The notes under the pieces were generated by a model. The model saw only the letters and a program-made list of their open reading frames with translations, was not told the DNA's origin and did not search any database. Below, in pieces: positions 1 through 6,693 of a stretch of 6,703 nucleotides of DNA. A program made the position numbers and the translations under genes. The stretch is from Leptolyngbyaceae cyanobacterium SM1_3_5 (GTDB lineage Bacteria; Cyanobacteriota; Cyanobacteriia; Elainellales; Elainellaceae): the NCBI GenBank assembly GCA_012031475.1, contig JAAUTJ010000266.1, positions 1 to 6,703 of the forward strand. The letters run 5' to 3'. The first letter of the stretch is position 1. Every line of letters begins with the position of its first letter.

Positions 1-1821
1 AGCCAGTCGCTCAAAGTCCAGCAGAGTTGTGGCGCGTTGGGGCGGCAGGCGATCGAGGACGGCAGATTTTTCGATTTGGTCGAGCGTGGTGCAGCGCGTT
101 GGTCGCACAGTTCGACCAGCCGTTCATGTGCCCAAAGCGCTTCGACGGCTCGACCCGCCGCATGGTCAACCGTTTCCTCGTCTGCTCCGGCGGCGATCGC
201 CGTGCAGGGTGCGATCGACTGCAAGCGATCGGCTGTCGTCACGACGATATCCTCAACAGTCGGATCGAGAAGCGATCGATTCAGCTGATCATCTGCGCCT
301 CGCAACTGCAACTGCCCTTTCGCTGCGGTTCCGCCTGCGCCCGCCGTCTGGTTATAAACGGCTAGGATTAGCGCATCAGTGGGAACGACGCGCCCCATCT
401 CACCATCGCCAAAGCGCAAAATTCCCTGACTGGCATCCAGGCTGAAATGAGCATCGGTGCGGCGAGACGCATCAAGATCCGATCGAATCTGCCAGCGTTC
501 GATCGCGCTACCTGCCGTCCAGACTTGAATCTGACCCTGCGCGATCGCTCCCGGCAAACGAACCGCCTGATTTGGCAAGCCCGTTCCTTCACCGACAAGC
601 ATCAAGGTGGTGGTTAGACTTCCGGGCGTGGTGGCTGTTGCAGGCTCGTAGGCGATGATGAACGCTTCCGGCGTGTCTGATTCTGGGTCAAATTCGGGGT
701 CAAAGGCGATCGCCGTAATCACGCCTGCGCCAAGCTGAGGCTTAATCGCCCGACTCGTCCAGGAATCGGAACTTTGTCAGCGGGCGGTGCGGTGCTGGGA
801 GCGATCGCAAACGTGCTGCGAGCGGAACTGATTTGCTCGGCAGCAACGGCATTCAGGGCAATTCCCAGCAGAACCGGAGCAACATCAGGCTGTCCACTCA
901 CCCAGCAACAGCGCAGATAGTAAGCGGGCGTTGCAACCAAGCCCTGCACCGAGGCGGCGATCGTGCCCGGAATCGTGACGCGCACCGTGCCGTCCAGCGT
1001 GAACGATCGCGTGTCGTCTACGATCGCATTGCCCACAAGTGCCTGCCAATTTGTACCGTTGAAATATTCCCAAATCGTCCGCAGGCTGTGATGCGGCGGC
1101 AGATCAACCGGAGTGTGAGCGGGCGGCTGAGGCGTGGCGGCTGTCACACTTTTCGGAGGTTCCCCGACGCAGGTGCGAGTGATTGGCGAGCAGGCGATCG
1201 CCTGTTTCCGCGCTTCGGTGAGCAGGCGATCGCGATCGCCCGATATTTGAAAGCGAAACCACAAGCTCAGCGGTTGATTCTGCGGTAGTGCCTGCTCAAA
1301 GCCGAGGTAGAAAACAGGCTGCTTTTTGGCGTCGAGGCTCGCAGTTGGATTCGTGCCCCAAGGTGAAAACGGCAAGCCTTCGCGCTGCGATCGCGTCAGG
1401 TCAGTGAACGTCACACCATCAAAGCTCTGAACGGCCTGGAGTTGAACGGGCAAAACCTGCACAGCGTCAGGGTGCGAAAGCGCAGTGGTGGATTGTCGGT
1501 CGGGGCGATCGTCAGTCCGGCAGGAAGGAACAGCGTTTCAGCGGCAACGGGCGTAAAGGCGATCGCAGTCTGGGCAGGGCGGGGCGGCAGCGGTGAAAAG
1601 CCGATCAGGTCGAGGAACTTGCGGCGGTGGCGGAGCGGAATGCGGTTGGTGCGATAGATTTCCTGTTCGATCAGCCACGCCAGCAGTTCGATCAGCATGA
1701 TGCCCGGATCGTGGACATTGTGATCCGTCCAGTCCGGTGCGTAGCGGGGAATCAGCGCCCGTCCTTCATCCACCAGATCTAGCCAGCGGCGCGTATCGAG
1801 ATTCGGTAGGGGTAGGGGCAT
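1..1821 (-). CDS. Afp12-like baseplate protein (putative baseplate assembly protein), frameshifted and cut by the left window edge
   Basis: This is the second large J-type baseplate wedge protein, next to the Afp11-like gene as in other eCIS loci. The ATG at 1821 overlaps the previous stop as TGATG and has GAGGTG 5 nt upstream. The N-terminus PLPNLDTRRWLDLVDEGR and DHNVHDPGIMLIELLAW is highly characteristic of this family. Further landmarks are LRFRTLT, SFDGVTFTDLTRSQ, PVFYLGFEQALP, a proline-rich Cys-containing linker (about 1202-1087), LPPHHSLRTIWEYFNG, QPDVAPVLLGIALNAV, GEGTGLPNQ, LRFGDGEMGRVVP (FGDG at 413-402) and HERLVELCDQ. The frame changes at about 1463, 733 and 92; each is restored by one added base. 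After the last shift the sequence reads TTLDQIEKSAVLDRLP and ATTLLDFERLA and runs off the window, so the 3' end is missing. About 607 residues are present. No in-frame nonsense codon is seen in the stitched reading. Confidence 0.9.
88..94 (-). other. Frameshift 3 in the Afp12-like gene
   Basis: The reading HERLVELCDQRA switches to TTLDQIEKSAVLDRLP. One missing base after GCTGC restores a reading that matches the family pattern through ATTLLDFERLA. Confidence 0.75.
731..736 (-). other. Frameshift 2 in the Afp12-like gene
   Basis: The reading RVGRLSLS switches to GAGVITAIAFDPEFDPES. One T missing from a T3 run (SFGAGV) restores it. The new frame then stays open for over 600 bp. Confidence 0.8.
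1188..1233. repeat. 14-bp direct repeat containing HIP1
   Basis: GAGCAGGCGATCGC is present at 1188-1201 and exactly again at 1220-1233, with a 32-bp period. Because 32 is not a multiple of 3, the two copies are read in different frames (QAIAC versus GDRDRLL). Confidence 0.75.
1226..1239. repeat. Overlapping HIP1 doublet
   Basis: Two GCGATCGC octamers overlap by two bases (1226-1233 and 1232-1239). HIP1 is a highly iterated palindrome in many cyanobacterial genomes. The doublet encodes DRDR within the Afp12-like protein. Confidence 0.9.
1461..1466 (-). other. Frameshift 1 in the Afp12-like gene
   Basis: The reading PPLRFRTLTL switches to VQVLPVQLQAVQSF. One missing base, probably a G of GG in CTGGTG, restores it. 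Confidence 0.8.
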
Positions 1822-4800
1822 CAGTTCACCTCGCTGCCTTGAAGCAAAATGCGGAATGTGCCCGCCACGACGATGCGATCGGGCAGAACGGCGATCGATT
1901 CTCCCTGCGGTGTGCCGTTGAGCAGCAAATTCAGTTCGCGGATGTAGTCCACGCCCGCCACGCGCTCTAGAGTGGCCGCAATATCCGACAGATGCACGGC
2001 TCGGCCAAATCGCCAGCCTGTTCCTTCAGGTCCACCGTGCAGCGGATTGAGAAAGCGCGTTAACGCTTGCCGGACGCGATCGCCCACCAGTCCCGCTTCT
2101 GGTGGAACGAGGGGAACTACGATCGCCTCAACGCCAATCGGCAAATAGTTTGGCCCCACGATCGAAATCCGATCGGCGATCGCAGCCGGAACGCGGGCGG
2201 CTAAAAACTGCTGCACCTGCCGCCGCAGTTCAATGAGGGTTGCGGCTGCGGGTCTTGACTTTGCGGCATGATCACCAGCTTCACCCAGCCCGGAGTCGAT
2301 CGCCCGTTTGGATGCGTGGTCGGCAGGCGCGGGCAACGGCGACAGCGGGCGAAGCTTCTTGTGCCAACGCTTCGTAGTCGGCCAGCGAAATCGCCTGATA
2401 GCGATGGCGAATCACCTGCGGGGCGCGAGTTTGCACTCGATCGATCGCTTCGGTATCCGCTCCGCCTTCTGCGGCTCTGGGGTTGGTGACGCTCTGCGCC
2501 AAAATGCCCGCCAGAATTTGCGAAATTGCTCCGGCTGGCACATTGCCAATCAGTCCGCCACCCGATCGATAGGCTTGCAGACGAATGTTGTCCACTCCGG
2601 CAGGTGGAATCCGGCCTTGCTGCCCGTTGCCAAACAGGATGCGCCCCTGACTGCGCTCCAAAACGAAGTGGCGATCGCTTGCGCCGGAAAAAACAGATTC
2701 GGCTGTTCCTGCCAGCGCACCCAAACCTGCGTCACCTGTCCGCTGCGGCGATCGGTAACGGTGCGAATCGCCTCGCTCAATCCCTGCTGCTGCAATTCCT
2801 CGATCAGCAAAGGCAGTTCGACCGGGGCGCGGAGTCCTTCCAGTTCGCGCACTTCGATCGCGGCTCCAGCCAGCACGGGCAGATTGCGAGCGAAAAAGAC
2901 CTGATTCGGCTGAGCGTTGCTTGATCCCAGCACTTCATTTTCAAAAGTTTGGCTTTGCGTTGCCCAAACTGCATTCAGGTAAATTCCGTTGATGGGCGAT
3001 CGCAGCGGTTCACCATCCGTTGTCAGCGTGCCCGCCAGCCAGGTACCAGGTTGGCCAAAGCGTGGGGCAGGGCAGGCACGGGCGGATCGAGGCTTGGGCA
3101 TAAGCTTGGCTCAGCGGCGTTTTCAGCTTCAGCGTGTCCTGCGCCGTGCCGACCAAAATTACCAGTTCGCCTTTTTCTTTTTGGCGGATGTAGAGCAAAT
3201 CGCCGGGGCAAACTGCGCCGTCTGGCGAGCATCGATAAGCTGTACTCGATCGCCGCTCGCTTGCAAAACTGCCGCTGTGGGTGAAGCCGTCACACCCGCC
3301 CAAATTGCCGACACCATTCCGGGCAAAGCAAGATTGCGCGTTTCGTCCTCGACGCTCAGCGGCAGCCAAGTCTTGTCCCAATATTCCCACTTCAGCAGAT
3401 TGCCCAAGGCGGTTTCCTGAATGTCGAGGTAGAGGCTGATCAGGTCGGCAGGCAAGGGACGATCGAAGCCGAGATACAGCGTCGGAGTGCGATCGACGAT
3501 CGGCGCAAACGGCTCAAAGCGGTTGCCCCGCCACTGCACTGCTTCACTTTGGTCTTGCCACTGAAAATCGCTGTAGGTGAGGCACACCTGCGGGCGATCG
3601 ATCGGTGACTGGTAGAGATAGCCCAGCCGAAAATCAGCCAGCGCGGGCGGCGTGGTTCCACGATCATCATTTCGTTCGGTGAATCGGGGGTTGCACCCGC
3701 CCAGGTAATCTTGCGGGTGCGGGAAAAGTTTTTTCAACGATGCGGATGCGAATCCACAGCCCTTCGTCACCGTTAACTTTGGTGCTGGCAAGGTCGCCTG
3801 GAATGTCAAGCTCAAACGGATAGCCCTGCTTAAAGAAAATGAGGAGGCGATCGCGATCTGCCCCCAAACTTTGCCACTGCTGCCCGTCCCAATATTCTGC
3901 CAACAGTTGCGGCTCGCCTTCCACAGCCAGCGCTGTTTCCGCCACCTGACCATAAAAGGTGACTTTCGCGCCACGCTTGCTAAACGCCTCGGTGCATTTG
4001 AGGTAAAGTGCCGTTCCGGGCTGGGGCTGTTGCCCAAACGGATAAAACGTCTTGGTCAAGTCGAGCTTTACTCCGTCAGCAAACGCGACTTCCGGCTGAA
4101 GTCCAGAATTGAGAATGAAGTTCATCTCGATCGAGGCGTTGCTCGCCTCCAGCCTGCCCACAAATGTCGGTAAACCCAGCCTGCCGACAAGTCAGGTTCG
4201 TCGCGAGAGTGGCTGGAATCTCGAAGCGATAATTTCCTTGAGCATCCGTGTAGCCGGATGCAATTGAAAAGAAATCTCCGACAAAAACGAGTACCTCTGG
4301 AAGCGGCATTCCCTTCGCGTCTTTGATGCTGCCGCTGAGCGTCGGCGTGGCTGCGCCTTCAAGGTCTTTAAGCCGTAGCGTTTGGCTCCAGACATCCTGA
4401 CGAATCACGGTTTGAATTTGGAGGCGATCGATCTGCGGCAGCACCAAGTTTCCGCTTGGCGGCAATGGCTGGTTCAGGCGGGCACGAATCCAGTCGCCCA
4501 GAATGCCGTTGATGCGGGTGGGCGCACTGGTGGCGCAGTCTGTCACCAGCCGAATCGTGCTGCTAAATTTCAGTCCTTGCGTCCCGTCGAGACTGTTCTG
4601 ATCGGTTGCCTTTTCGATCGAGACAAACGGCTTGAACGGATGCCAATCTTTGCCGCTCCAAAATTCCCAGACGATCGCCAGCGATTCCCTGGCCGTCTGC
4701 GTCAGGTCAAATTGCAGTTCAATCGTCGATCGCCCCGCAATCGCAAACGAATCATGTGCCAGGTAAAGCTCGTGCGGAATCGGCTGGAGCGGTTCAAACA

Positions 4801-5272
4801 AGGTGAACGGCTGACGGGCGATCGCCGCTTCGGTGTGGTCGGCATACGCATCGCGATTGGGAAGCAGCGTCACCACCTGAGCGATCTGGGCAGTTGCCAG
4901 CGCGATCGCCGTTTCAGTTTCAAACATCAGCGGTTCACTGCGGCCTGCCACTTTCGCACCGACGCGAGTCCGAACCGGAACGCGACTATCCGCCACATTG
5001 GTCAATGCCTGAAAGACAACCGGAGCGCGACCCGCCTGCGCGGGCAGCAGATTGACTCCGAGTCGATCGAGAAAAGCCAGCTTGTTTTTGTCGGGTGCTT
5101 GATTGAGCCGTTCGGCCAGCGATCGCACATAGCGAGCGAAAATCTGCACGAGCGCCCAGCTTGCCTGATTCGCAGTTGGCTTCCAGTTGGGCACATAGGC
5201 GGGCAACTGTTGAAGCAGGGCGATCGCGATCGCTTCGGCCTCGCGATCGTCCAGGGTGGGCGTTCCGCTCAT
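1821..5272 (-). CDS. Afp11-like baseplate J protein (putative baseplate assembly protein), frameshifted in this sequence
   Basis: This is a large wedge component of the eCIS baseplate. The ATG at 5272 has GGAGG 10 nt upstream; the TGA lies at 1823-1821. Repaired length is about 1,150 aa. Domain order: family N-terminus (VQIFARYVRSLAERLNQAPDKN, split here as VQIFARYVRSL and AERLNQAPDKN, about 42-64; FLDRLGVNLLPAQ about 67-79); beta-rich section with WEFWSGKDWHPF; a carboxypeptidase-regulatory-like insert (about 4342-4120); the LDLTKTFYPFG and EAFSKRGAKVTF section; WEYWDKTWLPLSVEDETRN; a second beta-rich insert (about 3310-3085); INGIYLNAVWA and NEVLGSSNAQPNQ; then the baseplate J core with ILFGNGQQGRIPPAG, YQAISLADYEALA, TPGWVKL, GPNYLPIGV and a family-like C-terminus. 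The reading frame changes at about 4160, 3712, 3650, 3206, 3080-3064, 2690, 2316 and 2235. No nonsense codon occurs inside the stitched protein, so these look like sequence indels. If they are real, the gene is a pseudogene. Confidence 0.9.
1827..1832 (-). promoter_or_regulatory. Shine-Dalgarno GAGGTG of the Afp12-like gene
   Basis: GAGGTG lies 5 nt before the ATG at 1821, within the last codons of the Afp11-like gene. The TGATG overlap supports coupled translation. Confidence 0.7.
2232..2240 (-). other. Frameshift 8 in the Afp11-like gene
   Basis: The reading VIMPQSQDPQPQPS switches to ELRRQVQQFLAARVP. One T missing from a T3 run would give QPSFELRRQ and restore the frame. Confidence 0.78.
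2313..2320 (-). other. Frameshift 7 in the Afp11-like gene
   Basis: The reading SPAVAVARACRP switches to THPNGRSTPGWVKL. One missing base, for example an A giving CCAACG, restores the conserved HPNG..TPGWVKL block of baseplate J proteins. Confidence 0.78.
2688..2693 (-). other. Frameshift 6 in the Afp11-like gene (T6 run)
   Basis: The reading VRWQEQPNLFF switches to SGASDRHFVLERSQGR. Extending the T6 run (A6 on the + strand) to T7 joins them exactly. Confidence 0.85.
3064..3082 (-). other. Frameshift 5 in the Afp11-like gene (clustered C runs)
   Basis: The reading LSQAYAQASIRP switches to PRFGQPGTWLAGTL. The interval holds C3, C3 and C4 runs. One extra C, or one C missing from each of two runs (giving a PVPALP-type linker), would restore it. 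Confidence 0.7.
3205..3208 (-). other. Frameshift 4 in the Afp11-like gene (C4 run)
   Basis: The reading DARQTAQFAP switches to GDLLYIRQKEKGEL. Lengthening the C4 run (GGGG on the + strand) to C5 joins both parts exactly, so this is a homopolymer-length deletion. Confidence 0.82.
3645..3655 (-). other. Frameshift 3 in the Afp11-like gene
   Basis: The reading EMMIVEP switches to PPALADFRLGYLYQSP. One missing base in the CCACGCCGCCC stretch restores continuity. Confidence 0.6.
3709..3716 (-). other. Frameshift 2 in the Afp11-like gene
   Basis: The reading IRIRIVEKTFPAPA switches to KITWAGATPDSPNEMMIVEP. One missing base, most simply an A in the AA of GCAAGA, explains it. An alternative is a single extra base in the A6 run at about 3734-3729, which would replace this shift and the next one. 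Confidence 0.6.
4149..4189. repeat. Short direct repeat, 27-bp period
   Basis: On the minus strand TGTCGGCAGGCTGG (4189-4176) recurs as TGTGGGCAGGCTGG (4162-4149), with one mismatch. The period is nine codons and gives CRQAG / CGQAG. The second copy coincides with frameshift 1. Confidence 0.6.
4157..4165 (-). other. Frameshift 1 in the Afp11-like gene
   Basis: The reading LTCRQAGFTDICG gives way to RLEASNASIEMNF one frame over. Removing one G from the GGG at 4159-4157 joins them directly; two missing bases nearby would also work. The exact site is uncertain. Confidence 0.7.
5220..5233. repeat. Overlapping HIP1 doublet
   Basis: GCGATCGC occurs at 5220-5227 and 5226-5233. It encodes the AIAIA stretch near the N-terminus of the Afp11-like protein. 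Other exact copies start at 193, 541, 706, 801, 1194, 1387, 1559, 2076, 2176, 2671, 2996, 3847, 4818, 4902 and 5119. Confidence 0.9.
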
Positions 5273-5679
5273 GTTGGTTTCGCCTCCAGCAGATAGAACG
5301 GATAAACCAGGTTGTAGAACGTGTTGGTCGATCGCACCCGATAGTCGATGTTGATCAGCAGGCGACCCAGCACGGGCATGGCGGTGACGCTGACCGTAAT
5401 GCTGTCGATGCGCGGCTCCCAGGCGATCAGGGCTTCCTCAACGCGAAATTTCACCAGTTCGATCGTCGTGGTCGAAATTGGCTCAAACACCAGAGCATAC
5501 AGCCCCGATCCAAAATCGGGACGCATGACTCGCTCGCCGGGAGTTGTGCCCAAAATGATGTGAATCGACTGATGAATGTCTTCCTCGTAGGCGCTGAGGG
5601 CAATCTCGCCATCAAGCTGAAGCTGTGGCGGAAATGCCCAGCCGACCCCCAAAAAGGCTTTTTCTGCCTCAAATTCCAT
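5269..5679 (-). CDS. gp25-like baseplate wedge protein (GPW/gp25 family, Afp9-like)
   Basis: This is the baseplate wedge component homologous to phage T4 gp25. In T4, gp25 links the baseplate to the first sheath ring and helps nucleate sheath assembly. The 136-aa length is normal for the family. The N-terminus FLGVGWAFPP (9-18) and the diagnostic block GERVMRPDFGSGL (48-60), which contains the conserved E-R-x-x-R-P-x-F-G core, are both present. A helix (about 70-86) and beta strands ending in VRSTNTFYNLVYPFYL follow. The ATG at 5679 is preceded by a strong GGAGG with 7 nt spacing. The PAAR stop lies 3 bp upstream. The TGA overlaps the next gene's start as ATGA, which implies translational coupling. 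No frame disruption is seen. Confidence 0.94.
   Translation of the reverse strand: MEFEAEKAFLGVGWAFPPQLQLDGEIALSAYEEDIHQSIHIILGTTPGERVMRPDFGSGLYALVFEPISTTTIELVKFRVEEALIAWEPRIDSITVSVTAMPVLGRLLINIDYRVRSTNTFYNLVYPFYLLEAKPT
5283..5287 (-). promoter_or_regulatory. Shine-Dalgarno GGAGG of the Afp11-like gene
   Basis: GGAGG lies 10 nt before the ATG at 5272, inside the gp25-like gene. Together with the ATGA stop/start overlap it points to translational coupling. Confidence 0.7.
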
Positions 5680-5682
5680 TGC

Positions 5683-5964
5683 TCAGCCTCCAATCAAAAC
5701 GTTGACGGCTCCTGCCAGAATGGGCGCACCACAGCCGGATAGATCGCCCATCCGCAGGGCAGGTCGTCCCCCAATTAGCACGGTCAAGCTGCCTTTGGGA
5801 AAGGGCGTTGGCGGATGAGGACCAGCAGGCGGCGGCAGTGAGCAGGTGTGTAAATCTCCGACGACAGCAGCAGGCAATTTGCCAATCAGGACGTTGGGAA
5901 CGCCGGGACCTGTAACGATGCCGGGATGTCCGGTCGGGTCAGTGATGCGAGCAGCAGGAGGCAT
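5683..5964 (-). CDS. PAAR-domain spike-tip protein (Afp10-like)
   Basis: This small protein sharpens and caps the beta-helical spike and can serve as an attachment point for cargo. At 93 aa it is a stand-alone PAAR domain with no effector extension. Three PAAR-like motifs are visible: PPAARI (2-7), LPAAVVGD (30-37) and RPALRMGD (67-74). The repeated PNVLIG / LTVLIGG / VNVLIGG strands (about 23-28, 60-66, 87-93) are typical of the fold. Candidate zinc ligands are H13, H39, H50 and C78, which matches the three-His/one-Cys site known from PAAR structures; C41 is a further possibility. That assignment is inferred from spacing. The ATG at 5964 has a GGAG Shine-Dalgarno 8 nt upstream. The gene lies between spike and gp25, and its 3' end contains the ribosome binding site of gp25. 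It appears intact. Confidence 0.93.
   Translation of the reverse strand: MPPAARITDPTGHPGIVTGPGVPNVLIGKLPAAVVGDLHTCSLPPPAGPHPPTPFPKGSLTVLIGGRPALRMGDLSGCGAPILAGAVNVLIGG
5687..5691 (-). promoter_or_regulatory. Shine-Dalgarno GGAGG of the gp25-like gene
   Basis: GGAGG lies 7 nt before the ATG at 5679, inside the last codons of the PAAR gene. It fixes the start of the gp25-like gene and suggests coupled translation. Confidence 0.8.
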
Positions 5965-5972
5965 AGAAGGTT

Positions 5973-5976
5973 CTCC
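5973..5976 (-). promoter_or_regulatory. Shine-Dalgarno GGAG of the PAAR gene
   Basis: GGAG on the minus strand lies 8 nt before the ATG at 5964 and supports that start. It sits in the only real intergenic gap of the operon (5965-6015). Confidence 0.7.
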
Positions 5977-6015
5977 GGTCAGTAAAGGTGCGATCGAGGA
6001 AGCTGCGATCGAGAA

Positions 6016-6693
6016 TCAATTAATCGTCACGAGTGCGCCAGTAATGTTTACAGCCGCCCCTCCGGTGATTGAAACGGCACTTCCGGTGATGCTGACGGCT
6101 CCGGTTGCGGCGAGCGTCAAGTTTGAAGCGCTGGCGATCGTAATTCCGTCGGGCGTCATGTTAATCACGTTGTTTCCCGCCACGATTTGCACCGACGTTG
6201 CCACAATTTGAACGCCCGCAGGCGACATAATCACCGTTTGATGCGGTCCGACGGGAGAAGGCGGCAGCGGAATGGTAACGGGAGGCGTGGGAGCCGTTTG
6301 CAGCGTGATCGTCGGCGGCACTTCGCTAAAGACAATCTGGTTGCCAACTAAGGTGCGAATCGTGCGAATCTGCGGAATTGGAGACGGCAGCGGCGGCGGT
6401 GCGAGAGCATTCCACAAACTGCCGATCACATAGGGCGAACCAACATCCCCATGCTCAAACGCGACCAGCACTTCATCGCCAATGTTGGGAATGAAGTAGG
6501 TGCCGTGCCCAAATCCGGCCATCGGCGTTGCCACTCGCGCCCAAGGACTCAGATCCACGCTGTCGATGAACGGCAACTGCACCTGTACTCGCCCCAGCGT
6601 CATCGGGTCGAGCAGATTGATCGCCTTGCCGACCACAACGCCGTAGAATTTGCCCTGAATCTTGTCGGCAACTTCCTCGATCGAATCCGACAC
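6016..6693 (-). CDS. gp5/VgrG-type spike protein (phage baseplate assembly protein V family, Afp8-like C-terminal part)
   Basis: This is the central spike of a contractile injection system. It sits under the inner tube and pierces the target when the sheath contracts. Residues about 15-95 form the gp5-type OB fold, starting at KFYGVVVGKAINLLDP and LGRVQVQLP, followed by WARVATPMAG, the hallmark GDEVLVAFEHGD (72-83) and YVIGSLWN (88-95). A proline-rich linker (about 97-150) follows. Residues 152-225 show the alternating V-x-I pattern of a triangular beta-helix, ending in repeats of the type VSITGSA / VSITGGAA / VNITGA. At 225 aa it is much shorter than full VgrG or Afp8 (over 500 aa), so the gp27-like hub domain is presumably a separate upstream gene outside the window. 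The chosen start is GTG at 6693. No clear Shine-Dalgarno is visible and the frame stays open to the window edge (three more codons), so the true start could lie upstream. A TAG at 6698-6700 in another frame could end the preceding gene. The PAAR gene follows after 51 bp. Confidence 0.9.
   Translation of the reverse strand: MSDSIEEVADKIQGKFYGVVVGKAINLLDPMTLGRVQVQLPFIDSVDLSPWARVATPMAGFGHGTYFIPNIGDEVLVAFEHGDVGSPYVIGSLWNALAPPPLPSPIPQIRTIRTLVGNQIVFSEVPPTITLQTAPTPPVTIPLPPSPVGPHQTVIMSPAGVQIVATSVQIVAGNNVINMTPDGITIASASNLTLAATGAVSITGSAVSITGGAAVNITGALVTIN

Noticed and set aside
1188..1239. CRISPR array or other interspersed repeat array
   Set aside because: The repeated units are HIP1 palindromes embedded in coding sequence, without regular spacer lengths.
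2308..2904. 198-codon open frame on the plus strand, and several other plus-strand frames
   Set aside because: They are antisense to the baseplate J core. Their sequence is compositionally odd and rich in S/R/C, with no family motif, and all supported genes run on the minus strand.
1821..5272. Reading each open frame (4076-5272, 3667-4161, 3159-4037, 2550-3101, 2281-2724, 1821-2336) as a separate gene
   Set aside because: The pieces lack proper starts. Their tails after the switch points lose family resemblance, and together they form one continuous Afp11-like protein.
1..5272. Programmed ribosomal frameshifting
   Set aside because: There are too many sites, in mixed directions and without a consistent slippery heptamer. 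One simple cause, single-base indels, explains them better.
4382..5296. 304-codon open frame on the plus strand
   Set aside because: It lies antisense to the clear N-terminal part of the Afp11-like gene and has no recognisable domain. Long antisense frames are common in GC-rich, HIP1-rich coding DNA.
5965..6015. Internal terminator or promoter between spike and PAAR
   Set aside because: The 51-bp gap has no convincing GC-rich hairpin with a T tract and no recognisable -10/-35 pair, only the Shine-Dalgarno and a short HIP1-like repeat.
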